The translations under genes were made by a program, and so were the position numbers. Shown piece by piece: positions 46,776 through 55,066 of a stretch of 64,000 nt of DNA. The stretch comes from Kordiimonas lipolytica (GTDB lineage Bacteria; Pseudomonadota; Alphaproteobacteria; Sphingomonadales; Kordiimonadaceae). Below the pieces are notes generated by a model, which was given only the letters and a program-made list of their open reading frames with translations, searched no databases and had not been told where the DNA came from. Position 1 is the stretch's first letter. Each line of letters starts with the position of its first letter. The DNA lies in assembly GCF_001550065.1 (NCBI RefSeq), contig NZ_LRUB01000006.1, positions 62,001 through 126,000 on the forward strand. The letters are read 5' to 3'.

Positions 46776-47303
46776 TCAAGCAAGCGACAGCGAAAATTCG
46801 TTCAAAGTCATGTTTTTGTCGCTCAGGAGCTTTGCGAGGTGCGCGCTCGAATCTTCAAGACCCTGCTTGCGGCCACCTGCGGCCTCAATCCTCAACAGGT
46901 CCTGGTAAAGCGGGATAATGGTCCCCTCAAGCGAGGCCCGGTTGGGAACCCGCCTGTTGGAATGATACCCAATGATTTCACCAGAAGTACTGAAAGAGGG
47001 AGTGACGTGCGCCAACACCCAATAGTGGTCGCCGTTTTTTGCCCTGTTCATGACATAGGCGAAGATCTCCTCGCCACTTTGGATAGAATCCCAAAGCGCC
47101 TTGAAGATGCAACGAGGCATGTCAGGGTGGCGAATAACACTGTGCGGCTTACCGACTACTTCCTCTTCAGTGTATCCCGCAATATCGAGAAACACGTCAT
47201 TGGCGTAGGTGATATGGCCTTGCTTGTTCGTTTTGGAAACGATGATGTCATCGGGTTCGAAAAATACTTCAACACCCGTAACATGTGTGCGGTCATCACT
47301 CAT
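46776..47303 (-). CDS. Stand-alone Aer-like PAS protein
   Basis: A 175-residue cytoplasmic protein. The PAS domain (about residues 15-120) has the Aer-like IVSKTNKQGHITYANDVFLDIAGY and the HPDMPRCIFKALW segment, found in redox- or FAD-binding PAS domains. The C-terminal 50 residues are helical. It has no output domain, and the chemoreceptor gene starts 20 bases downstream, so the pair may work as a split Aer-type receptor. Confidence 0.82.
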   Translation of the reverse strand: MSDDRTHVTGVEVFFEPDDIIVSKTNKQGHITYANDVFLDIAGYTEEEVVGKPHSVIRHPDMPRCIFKALWDSIQSGEEIFAYVMNRAKNGDHYWVLAHVTPSFSTSGEIIGYHSNRRVPNRASLEGTIIPLYQDLLRIEAAGGRKQGLEDSSAHLAKLLSDKNMTLNEFSLSLA

Positions 47304-47432
47304 TGATTAGAAATCCCGTATGCGTCTGTGTATCTTCAAGGATAGATTGTATCAGACCCCCGCCGGCGAGACCATATTCAGCCATAAATACTAAACAATC
47401 CGTTACCACTTGGCTGGATACTGGGCTTTTTT

Positions 47433-47915
47433 TTACTTCAGCTTTATGGAAGCTGTTACAACATTACCGATACCGCTATAGGCCAGTCCGTCGAAGCCGA
47501 TGGACTTGGCCAGCAAAATGCCTCGCCCAAACTCGCTCTCGTTCAAAGACGCATCCGTGTCGCCCTGCATGAACCGCGCCCAATCGAACCCTTTGCCCTC
47601 ATCAGTGATGCAGTATTGCAGAACCCCATCATTCTTGATGATGTCGACTTTCGCCAGGCGCTCTTTGTAGGGGCCATCTGTCAGGCGGGCCTGGATTTCC
47701 TCCACCAACCTGTCCTCGGCCAGTAAGTTGCGTTTCTCGTGGGCGCCAATCTCAAGATTGCCGTGCTCAATGGCGTTCATCATCAATTCGAAGAGGCCCA
47801 TTTCCGCCCTGGGTGGCTCTGGCGCATGCTGCGAAAGCTTGCGCGCCAGGTCCCGCGCTTCTGACGGAGACCTGAATGAATAGCTTACCCGATTTTCACC
47901 CCCAGGTTGACACAT
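47433..47915 (-). CDS. RsbW-type HATPase (anti-sigma-factor kinase-like)
   Basis: A roughly 160-residue GHKL ATPase. ELMMNAIEHGNLEI is the N box, CITDEGKGFDW the G1 box, and GRGILLAKSIGFD the G2 box. The start PGGENRVSYSFRSPSEA matches the ATPase domains attached to response regulators in other Alphaproteobacteria; here it is free-standing. ATG at 47915 was chosen because it begins at the domain; 47993 is an alternative with an unconvincing N-terminus. Its likely partner is the STAS protein downstream. Confidence 0.8.
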   Translation of the reverse strand: MCQPGGENRVSYSFRSPSEARDLARKLSQHAPEPPRAEMGLFELMMNAIEHGNLEIGAHEKRNLLAEDRLVEEIQARLTDGPYKERLAKVDIIKNDGVLQYCITDEGKGFDWARFMQGDTDASLNESEFGRGILLAKSIGFDGLAYSGIGNVVTASIKLK

Positions 47916-47997
47916 GAGGCGGTCCCTATTTAACGGCGAGTTGTTATATTCAGCCTGCCCTGCCGGTTGCAATCTGTCAAACTGACAGTGCATTTCA

Positions 47998-48750
47998 TCA
48001 TTTTTCTTTCAGGTAGCGCGCCCTGATCCGCTCTGCGACATCACCTTCTGCAAGGGCCTTGACCCCATCATTGAAGCGTTTCACCAAAGCCGAATCCCGG
48101 ACACACAGGCGCCGCGGCGTCGGCGGGAACCGAACAGCCACCTTGAACGGTCGCGGCTGGTCGGCCGCCAGTTGCTGATAGGCATATTCAAGCGCCCAAT
48201 AGTCGCCGATATAGGCGTCCAACCGGCGGTAGAGCATCATCCGGATCAGCTGCCCGCGGTTATAGACCGTCACGCTGCTGCCGAAGGTGACGATATCCTC
48301 GGGCGTCAGCTCCTTCAGCACATCTACCGCGCCTGGGAACATTCCAACGCGCATGCCCTTCAGGTCCTGGACAGATGCGATCGGGTCCATCGATTCTATC
48401 GGAACCGATATTCCGTCATGCCAATAGCTGAATATCTCGCTGTTGATGCACAAGTCTTCATTGGTGCTGAAGGTGGTCATGGCGTCCACTTTGCCGGAAG
48501 ACAGAAGCACCTGCACCCGTGAAAGCGGCGCATGCACGAATTCAACCTTCAGCCCCGCATGGGAAAAGGCTTCCGCAACCATATCCAGATCAATGCCGGA
48601 GGAAGGGTCTTCAAGCACATAAGGCGGATTATGGGTGATGGTGCCAACGATGACTGGCTGGCCCTGTTGCCATGTATCCGGCTCAGCCCACAGGGGCTGC
48701 ACCCCGAAAAGAGCCAGAATCCCCACCAACAAAAGGTACCCGCGTCTCAT
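47998..48750 (-). CDS. Periplasmic solute-binding protein, family 3
   Basis: A 250-residue protein with a signal peptide (YLLLVGILALFGVQPLWA). The two-lobed SBP_bac_3 fold is suggested by NPPYVLEDPSSGIDLDMVAEAF, then VDAMTTFSTNED and MRVGMFPGAVD. No ABC permease or ATPase gene is near, so it may act as a sensory binding protein. ATG at 48750 has gagg nine bases upstream; the longer GTG start at 48765 would overlap the J-domain gene by four bases. Confidence 0.83.
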   Translation of the reverse strand: MRRGYLLLVGILALFGVQPLWAEPDTWQQGQPVIVGTITHNPPYVLEDPSSGIDLDMVAEAFSHAGLKVEFVHAPLSRVQVLLSSGKVDAMTTFSTNEDLCINSEIFSYWHDGISVPIESMDPIASVQDLKGMRVGMFPGAVDVLKELTPEDIVTFGSSVTVYNRGQLIRMMLYRRLDAYIGDYWALEYAYQQLAADQPRPFKVAVRFPPTPRRLCVRDSALVKRFNDGVKALAEGDVAERIRARYLKEK

Positions 48751-48761
48751 AAGATCGCGCC

Positions 48762-49205
48762 TCACCGCCCTAAAAGCGTCTGTTTCGCCTCATTCAGCTT
48801 GCCAGCCAGATAGTCGTTTCCGCCTTTGTCCGGGTGGCACTGCGCCATCAGCTTACGGTAAGCTTGGTTAATTTCCTGTTCACTGGCGCCGTCTTCAAGC
48901 CCAAGGACGTCCAGCGCTTCCTGACGGGTCATCCCACCGGACGACCGGGCGCGACCTTCGCTCTTGCTCTTCAGGCGTTCAGACGCCTTGGTGCCGAACA
49001 TGCGCCAGGCTGCAAATCCTGCGGGAATGACGGCCAAAAAGCCTTTGCCTGCTGCCAGCATCACAACACCAAACAGCGCGCACAGGCCCACGATGGCCCA
49101 GAAAAGCGACCGTTTCGCCGTCTCTACATCAGCGTTTGCCCACCAGTTCAGAAGAACCAGCAAGGAAAAGGCAAGGATCAGACCGATGACCAACCAGGCA
49201 ATCAC
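48762..49205 (-). CDS. Membrane-anchored J-domain protein
   Basis: A 147-residue protein with two or three hydrophobic segments in its first 70 residues and a C-terminal short J-domain. It has QEALDVLGLEDGASEQEINQAYRKL-type helices (only part quoted here) and the essential HPD in CHPDKGG. It should stimulate DnaK at the inner membrane. It lies five bases after mipZ, so the two are probably co-transcribed. Confidence 0.88.
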   Translation of the reverse strand: MIAWLVIGLILAFSLLVLLNWWANADVETAKRSLFWAIVGLCALFGVVMLAAGKGFLAVIPAGFAAWRMFGTKASERLKSKSEGRARSSGGMTRQEALDVLGLEDGASEQEINQAYRKLMAQCHPDKGGNDYLAGKLNEAKQTLLGR

Positions 49206-49210
49206 AGGGC

Positions 49211-50089
49211 TCAGGCCTCCTCAGTCTTGCGGAAAGGCAGATTGAGGGCGTCCATCAGCTTGCGGACTTCCTGCCGCGCTGCCACATGCGACATGGAAAG
49301 GCCCTTGCCGTCCAGCCCGCCTGCTTCCTTGAGGTCCATCAGCGTCAGGCCGCGCAGGAACAGTTCGCGGTAAATCACCCGTTCGCCAAGCCCCGGCACA
49401 TGGCGGATTCCGATACGCTTCGTCAATTCATTAAGCACGCGCTCAACCCGCTCCTTGTTCTTGGCATGCAGGGCGCCCACACGGTTTCTCAGCACCACCC
49501 AGTCGATGGAACTGCCGTCGGCCATGGCGCGCCGCTGGCGCGCTTTCCAGACCATTTCGGCATAAAGGCTTGGGCCTTCCACCTTGTGGCTTGAGGCATT
49601 CACCCGTGCGAGCAGATCAAGGTCCACGAAACTGTCATTCACTGGCGTTACCAGCGTGTCTGCGGCCGTATGCGCCAGGCGCGACAGGAATGTGTCACTG
49701 CCAGGGCAATCGATCACAACCACATCCACCTTGTCGGCCAGATTGAGATAGGCTTCCTCAAAGCGCTGCTTTTCATCCGCCTCAGCCTCGTCTGCGGACC
49801 GCAGTTCGGACTTGGGCACCACCAGTTCGGTCGGATGCGGCAGATCAAGGCCCTTCTTTTCAGCGTAAGCCCGGCGGTTTTCGATATAGCGCGTCAGGCT
49901 TTTTTGCCGGGCATCCAGATCAATGGTGCCAACGCGGCGGCCTTCACGCAGCAGCGATACAACAATATGCATGGCGGTTGTGGATTTGCCCGATCCGCCT
50001 TTTTCGTTTCCTAAAACAATGAGATACGGTCGGCCCATCTCACCGGTGCCATTGCCCGCAGTCTCTGGGTTTGCCTTGTTATCCGGCAC
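49211..50089 (-). CDS. mipZ: Division-plane positioning ATPase MipZ
   Basis: A ParA/MinD-type ATPase that forms a bipolar gradient and confines FtsZ rings to midcell in Alphaproteobacteria. The P-loop is GNEKGGSGKSTTAMH, including the deviant Walker A Lys. The segments IDLDARQKSLTRYIENR and DCPGSDTFLSR are typical of MipZ. The C-terminus contains GFGER-like HVPGLGERVIYRELF. I chose the GTG at 50089 because gggagagg is upstream; the upstream ATGs give no extra conserved sequence. Confidence 0.92.
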   Translation of the reverse strand: MPDNKANPETAGNGTGEMGRPYLIVLGNEKGGSGKSTTAMHIVVSLLREGRRVGTIDLDARQKSLTRYIENRRAYAEKKGLDLPHPTELVVPKSELRSADEAEADEKQRFEEAYLNLADKVDVVVIDCPGSDTFLSRLAHTAADTLVTPVNDSFVDLDLLARVNASSHKVEGPSLYAEMVWKARQRRAMADGSSIDWVVLRNRVGALHAKNKERVERVLNELTKRIGIRHVPGLGERVIYRELFLRGLTLMDLKEAGGLDGKGLSMSHVAARQEVRKLMDALNLPFRKTEEA

Positions 50090-50228
50090 TTGGCCCTCTC
50101 CCTTACGCAATACTGACTGTGTCATGCATGTCACGCATCTGACGCCTTATCATTAGACGATCTTGCGATTTGCACCTACACTTATTAGCTAGATATTGGT
50201 AAATTATCCGCAGGGAGAAAAGTACAAA

Positions 50229-51161
50229 GTGCCCTTAAGCGCGCGTAACATTGCTGGAATATTGGTGCTTGTGGCCGTCATGATTGTCGGCCCAATTCTG
50301 CTTGCGCGCCACATGCTTGCGATCAGCCGCACGGACGCCTTTGTTGCGGACCAGCCCAATTACCTGGCCCACACGCCACCACCCAAGAAAATCAAAATGA
50401 CGCCTAAGCTCGCGCGGCTCCTCAAGAAGGAACTGCATGCCGTTGAGGCCGTCCCTCGAGTATTCCTGACCCGCCTGCCGGAAGACCTGCCAGAGGTGAA
50501 CGACGCCAATCGCAAGAAGCGCCTGTTCACCTCAACGCTGCTGCCGATTGTGCTGCGCGCCAACGAGCTGATCCTGGCTGACCGCGGGCGTCTTTTGGCG
50601 CTCAGGCAAAAGTTTGAGAATCAGCAGCCGCTCAAGCGCGCCGAGAAAAAATGGCTGCGCCAGATGGCCAAGACCTACCGCCTGAAGCGCAAGCAGGACT
50701 TCCGCACCAAGGATATCGATTTCCTGCTCTATAAGGTGGATGTGATCCCGCCGTCGCTCGCTTTGGCGCAGGCTGCGATGGAATCGGGCTGGGGCACCAG
50801 CCGGTTCGCGCAGGCCGGAAATGCCCTGTTTGGTGAATGGGTATGGGGCGATGCCGATGGCCTTCTGCCCGAAAACCGGGATGAGGGAAAAACCCATAAG
50901 ATCAAGAGCTTCGAATATCTTCTGGATAGCGTTCGAAGCTATATGACCAACCTGAACCGGCATGCAAGTTATGAAGACCTGCGCCGTCGCCGCGCGGAAC
51001 TGAGGGAACTGAATATCGGCATCACGGGTGCTGCGCTCGCTCCAGCGCTGGTGCGCTATTCAGAACGCGGTGCTGAGTATGTCAGCGACATTCTGTCGAT
51101 CATCAACTATAACGATCTGGACGGCCTTGACGACGCCCGCCTCGTGGCCCAGAACTCTTGA
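50229..51161 (+). CDS. Bax-like glucosaminidase-domain protein
   Basis: A 310-residue protein with an N-terminal membrane anchor (NIAGILVLVAVMIVGPILLA) and a periplasmic glucosaminidase-type domain. SLALAQAAMESGWGTSRFAQAGNALFGEW holds the catalytic Glu (quoted in part: AAMESGWGTS). Members cleave peptidoglycan glycan strands. GTG at 50229 follows agggaga; an upstream TTG at 50196 is less likely. It is divergent from mipZ and runs into panC. Confidence 0.86.
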   Translation: MPLSARNIAGILVLVAVMIVGPILLARHMLAISRTDAFVADQPNYLAHTPPPKKIKMTPKLARLLKKELHAVEAVPRVFLTRLPEDLPEVNDANRKKRLFTSTLLPIVLRANELILADRGRLLALRQKFENQQPLKRAEKKWLRQMAKTYRLKRKQDFRTKDIDFLLYKVDVIPPSLALAQAAMESGWGTSRFAQAGNALFGEWVWGDADGLLPENRDEGKTHKIKSFEYLLDSVRSYMTNLNRHASYEDLRRRRAELRELNIGITGAALAPALVRYSERGAEYVSDILSIINYNDLDGLDDARLVAQNS

Positions 51162-51184
51162 ACAACCCATTTCCGGATAGCCTT

Positions 51185-52042
51185 ATGACCGCTTCTGTTC
51201 CTGCCGTACGAACCGTTGAAGACCTGCGTGCGCAGGTGCATGCCTGGAAGCGTGAAGGCCTGCGCGTTGGCCTGGTGCCCACCATGGGCGCCCTGCACCA
51301 CGGGCACCTGTCGCTTGTGAACGCGATAGCCGAGAAAGTGGACCGGATCGTTGTCTCCATTTTTGTGAACCCGACCCAGTTCGGTGAAGGCGAGGATTTT
51401 GACGCCTACCCCCGCACCGAAGCTGAAGACCGGAAAAAGCTGGCCGATACACCCGCAAGCCTTGTGTTTGCCCCAAACGGCGCTGAAATGTACCGCACCG
51501 GGCACGCCTCCACCGTAACCGTAGCGGGCCTGACAGACCGCTTCGAAGGCGCGTCCCGGCCCGGCCATTTTGACGGCGTCGCCACGGTGGTGACAAAACT
51601 GTTGCTGCAGTGCCTGCCGGACGTGGCCATCTTTGGCGAGAAGGACTATCAGCAGCTGGCGGTGATCCGCCGCTTTGTCGCAGACCTTGATATCCCGGTG
51701 GAGATCATGGGCGGCGCGCTGATCCGGGAAAGCGACGGCCTCGCGGCCTCCTCCCGCAATGCTTATCTGAACGCTGAAGAGCGGGCGATCGCAGGAAAAT
51801 TCAATGTGATTTTGAAGGAACTGGTCGCAGATGTCTCAGCCGGCGCGGACTTGCGCACTGCGGAACAAGCCGCCAGTGACAAGCTGCTAGAAGCGGGTTT
51901 CAAGGCCGTAGATTATGTCTCAATAGTTGACGCCAACTCATTGGAAATTATTGATAAAATCACCACACCTGCACGCGTGTTGGCGGTCGCCCGCATCGGC
52001 AGTGTGCGCCTGTTGGACAATATGGCGATAGAGGCCCGCTGA
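51185..52042 (+). CDS. panC: Pantothenate synthetase
   Basis: Joins pantoate and beta-alanine with ATP to give pantothenate, the coenzyme A precursor. The 285-residue protein has the adenylate-forming signatures VPTMGALHHGHLSLV and SIFVNPTQFG, then FGEKDYQQL and RESDGLAASSRN. ATG at 51185 follows gga. panB and panD are not in the window. Confidence 0.95.
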   Translation: MTASVPAVRTVEDLRAQVHAWKREGLRVGLVPTMGALHHGHLSLVNAIAEKVDRIVVSIFVNPTQFGEGEDFDAYPRTEAEDRKKLADTPASLVFAPNGAEMYRTGHASTVTVAGLTDRFEGASRPGHFDGVATVVTKLLLQCLPDVAIFGEKDYQQLAVIRRFVADLDIPVEIMGGALIRESDGLAASSRNAYLNAEERAIAGKFNVILKELVADVSAGADLRTAEQAASDKLLEAGFKAVDYVSIVDANSLEIIDKITTPARVLAVARIGSVRLLDNMAIEAR

Positions 52043-52080
52043 AGCCTCACCCTTGCGCACAGCACCTTTTAGCTTTGAGG

Positions 52081-53325
52081 CTACCGGGCGACCGGCGCGT
52101 CTTCACACCCATGTTCCGGGCCAAGTTTTTCGACCAATACAGAACACAGCTGCTCGGCCTGAGCCTCGTCTCCAGCCTGCCTCAGGATCGCGGCAAGGTG
52201 CTTGGTCGCCTCAGGTTCATAGGGCGCGATTTCAAGCGTGCGCCGATACCATAGCTCGGCTTCTTCCAGCCTGCCGGCGTCCTCTTTTTTCTTGCCTATA
52301 AGAGCACCAATCGCCGCTTGCCAAGGGCCGACCCGTTGCGGTTCCTGGTCGTAAACCTGACCCATGGTCTCAAATGCGGCCTCCAGCATCAGGACGCTCT
52401 GCTGCTGATCGCCCTTGATGTCGTATATCTCGCTCAGATTGACCATCGACTCCCAGGCGGTTTCATCAACCTCGATGGCGCGCAGATAAATCTCTTCGGC
52501 AAGGTCGATACGGTTCTGCATCGCATAGACCAACCCCAACGCCTTCAGGGCGTCGGCGTCCCTTGGGGTCAGCCTTACTGCCCTTTCGGCCAGGGCTGTC
52601 GCCCGTGCAAGTATCCTCATGGCCGAATCCGACTGGTGCATGTCACGCGAAAGCGCCTCCTGCACGCTGCTGGCCCCTGTGGCGAAAGGCGTGCTTGGCC
52701 ACCTGATGACACGCTGCACCAACGCATTGGCAAGCCCGGCCTGTGCCGCCGCCAGGTCTGTGTCCAGGGCCAATGCCTTTTCATAAAGCGCGATGGCTGT
52801 TTCATTGTCCTGTTGCGTGAACTGCATATAGAGATCATTTGCCCGCGCTGTCAGTGCCGCGGCCTTCGAAGGCTCCGCCTCTCTGGGCTTCAGCACAATG
52901 AAAAGGGCCAGGGCGACAACGGTCGCAAGCCCAACAACAGCCAGCAGGACGGGTATCTTTGGGCTGGGCTTCGCGCTGACACCTGCCGTTACCGGCAACA
53001 ATAGGCGGTATCCGCGGCGCGGCAGTGTCTCGATATAGGCCGGGTCTTTGGCGGAATCGCCCAGCGCAGCCCTAAGGCGGGACACTGTGCGGGCAACAGT
53101 ATCCTCGCCAACCACCACGCCTGCCCACAGGCGTTCCTCTATCTCCCTGCGCGATAGGACCGCACCGTTCGCCACCGCTAGCAACAACAACAAGCCCATA
53201 ACCTTGGGTTCAAGCGATACTGTTTCATCGCCCCGCACAAGCCGGCCAGTGTCAGGATGGACAGTCCAGTCGCCCACTTTGAAGGGCACTTGCTGCGGTA
53301 TTTGCTTCATATTCTTCATGCTCAT
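52081..53325 (-). CDS. CadC-like membrane regulator with TPR-like domain
   Basis: A 414-residue one-component regulator. The N-terminal winged-helix domain (about residues 10-100) is of the OmpR/CadC type, with VGDWTVHPDTGRLVRGDE and the recognition area TVARTVSRLRAALGD and RRGYRLL. A single membrane helix (about 115-138) follows, then a periplasmic TPR-like region to the C-terminus. ATG at 53325 lacks a clear ribosome-binding site; two more in-frame ATGs follow closely. It is divergent from the S41 peptidase gene with 149 bases between, so local control is plausible. Confidence 0.85.
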   Translation of the reverse strand: MSMKNMKQIPQQVPFKVGDWTVHPDTGRLVRGDETVSLEPKVMGLLLLLAVANGAVLSRREIEERLWAGVVVGEDTVARTVSRLRAALGDSAKDPAYIETLPRRGYRLLLPVTAGVSAKPSPKIPVLLAVVGLATVVALALFIVLKPREAEPSKAAALTARANDLYMQFTQQDNETAIALYEKALALDTDLAAAQAGLANALVQRVIRWPSTPFATGASSVQEALSRDMHQSDSAMRILARATALAERAVRLTPRDADALKALGLVYAMQNRIDLAEEIYLRAIEVDETAWESMVNLSEIYDIKGDQQQSVLMLEAAFETMGQVYDQEPQRVGPWQAAIGALIGKKKEDAGRLEEAELWYRRTLEIAPYEPEATKHLAAILRQAGDEAQAEQLCSVLVEKLGPEHGCEDAPVAR

Positions 53326-53409
53326 GAAGCGGATAGTAGCGGAGACAAATTCCAAAAACAGCAGGAATTTCAATGTTGTCAGGCTTTCGTCAGGAATAAA
53401 GGAGCCGCC

Positions 53410-53466
53410 CCACATGGACACGGTTCGAGATTGCCCGCATGACCGATGCATCGAGTTTCCATGTGG
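53410..53466. promoter_or_regulatory. Inverted repeat overlapping the S41 peptidase ribosome-binding site
   Basis: Nine-base arms ccacatgga (53410-53418) and tccatgtgg (53458-53466) flank a 39-base spacer that contains a perfect 10-base palindrome, cgatgcatcg (53444-53453). The right arm overlaps the first two bases of ggaga before the peptidase start at 53475. It could be an operator for the divergent CadC-like regulator or an RNA structure that hides the ribosome-binding site. Confidence 0.4.
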
Positions 53467-53474
53467 AGAATAAA

Positions 53475-54968
53475 ATGAATACGAAGAAGTTACCGATAGC
53501 GAGAAGACTGATAGCGAGAGGGTTGGCCGTTCTGCTTGTCCTTTGGACAGCACCATGGGCACAGGCAGAGCCAAAGGAGAATAACCCTACCATTCCAGTG
53601 GAAGTAATCCGCAGCGATTTTGAGGCCCTATATGCTGGCCTCAAGCGTGCGCACGTCGACCTTTATGCCCACCGCACCAAAGCCGCCTATGACGCCCGCT
53701 ATCAAGAGATGCTCACATCATTCAACCGTCCGCTCAGCTTGTTCGAAGTACGGGTCGCCTTCCAGAAGTTTGTTGCATATGGCAATGTCGCACACGCCAG
53801 GATCGAATTCCCGGAAGACGTATATCGCGATTTCCGGGACAAGGGCGGCCGGAGTTTCCCCATCTACCCCCGGATCGCTGGCGACCATGTTTATGTTGGG
53901 GAAAACTATTCCGGCAATGCGGACATCCGCTCAGGCGATGAGATCCTGGCCCTGAACGGCGAACCAATCGCCAACTGGCTGGCAAGGACAGCCGCACATA
54001 TCTCTGCCGACACCGACTATATCGCCCACTCAATTCTTGAATTCGCCCTTCCACAGTATTTGTGGCTTGAATTGGGGGAAAGGCCCTATTTTGACCTGAC
54101 ATTAAAAGCACAAGACGGCAACATCCTGGATGTTCAGGTGAAGGCCACGACGCGGCAAGAACAGACACTTGCGGCGGATAATCAACCAGCCCGATTTGCA
54201 CTTAACGGCGCGGAGCGGACAGCGAAAATGCTCACAGCCCAAACGGCCTACCTGCGGCCCGGTCCATTCTACAACTTTGAAAACCCCGCAGCTGTCTGGG
54301 ACAACAGCGCCTTTCTTACCTTCACAGACGATGCGTTCGAGACCTTCATCAAAGAAGGCGCCCGCCAGCTGATTATCGACCTACGGGAAAACCCGGGCGG
54401 GGACAATTCCTTCAGCGACCCGATCCTGGCGTGGTTTGCAGACAGGCCTTTTCGCTTCTGTTCGGCCTTCCTGGTCCGTTCGAGCGATGAAGCAGCAGCG
54501 TCGAACCAGGCACGGCTGGATGCCAATCCGGCAGCCAAGGAAGGAATATCAGGCCGCTATGCACGCATGTATGCCGAAACGCCGCGCGGAGAGCTGTTCG
54601 ACTTCGATATAGACTATGCTGAGCCGCGCAAGGGCGAACGCTTTGAAGGCCAGGTCTATATCCTTGTCAATCGGCACTCCTTTTCCAATGCCGTGACGAT
54701 GGCGGCCATGGCGCAGGACTATGGCTTTGCAACCATTGTTGGGGAAAAAACCTCCGACATGGCAACAACCTATGGCGCGATGGAAAGCTTCACCCTGCCC
54801 GCGACCGGGATTTCCGTTGGCTTCCCAAAAGCCCATATCATCCGCCCCTCTGGCACACGGGAATCAGACGGCGTCACGCCGGACTGGGAAATTCCTTCGC
54901 CGATTGCCCCAACCAAGGAAGATGTCGTCCTGCAACAGCTGCTGGAGCGACTGGAGGCTAAGGGATAA
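53475..54968 (+). CDS. Exported S41-family peptidase
   Basis: A 497-residue tail-specific-protease-like serine peptidase. ATG at 53475 follows ggaga and gives a signal peptide ending WAQA. A helical N-terminal region is followed by a PDZ-like stretch (YSGNADIRSGDEILALNG). The catalytic core has LIIDLRENPGGDNSF and LVNRHSFSNAVTMAAM, where the Ser in SFSN is the probable nucleophile, then TIVGEKTSD. The substrate is unknown. Confidence 0.86.
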   Translation: MNTKKLPIARRLIARGLAVLLVLWTAPWAQAEPKENNPTIPVEVIRSDFEALYAGLKRAHVDLYAHRTKAAYDARYQEMLTSFNRPLSLFEVRVAFQKFVAYGNVAHARIEFPEDVYRDFRDKGGRSFPIYPRIAGDHVYVGENYSGNADIRSGDEILALNGEPIANWLARTAAHISADTDYIAHSILEFALPQYLWLELGERPYFDLTLKAQDGNILDVQVKATTRQEQTLAADNQPARFALNGAERTAKMLTAQTAYLRPGPFYNFENPAAVWDNSAFLTFTDDAFETFIKEGARQLIIDLRENPGGDNSFSDPILAWFADRPFRFCSAFLVRSSDEAAASNQARLDANPAAKEGISGRYARMYAETPRGELFDFDIDYAEPRKGERFEGQVYILVNRHSFSNAVTMAAMAQDYGFATIVGEKTSDMATTYGAMESFTLPATGISVGFPKAHIIRPSGTRESDGVTPDWEIPSPIAPTKEDVVLQQLLERLEAKG

Positions 54969-55013
54969 GGGCTGGGTGAACTCGCGCATCCTGCGCCACT
55001 GAGCCAGATACAG

Positions 55014-55053
55014 AAAAGGCCCGAAGGCTGTGCAACCTTCGGGCCTTTTTTCC
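55014..55053. terminator. Bidirectional terminator
   Basis: A stem of at least 12 bp (aaggcccgaagg / ccttcgggcctt) with an eight-base loop has tttttt on the right and aaaa on the left. It serves both the S41 gene and the convergent M28 gene. Confidence 0.88.
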
Positions 55054-55066
55054 TTGATTGAAGCGC

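Noticed and set aside
47940..47985. ttgaca and tataac boxes on the minus strand before the RsbW-type ATPase gene
   Set aside because: They are 26 bases apart, too far for a sigma-70 promoter.
52043..52082. agcctc/gaggct pairing between panC and the CadC-like gene as a terminator
   Set aside because: The stem is only six base pairs with a 28-base loop and no T run.
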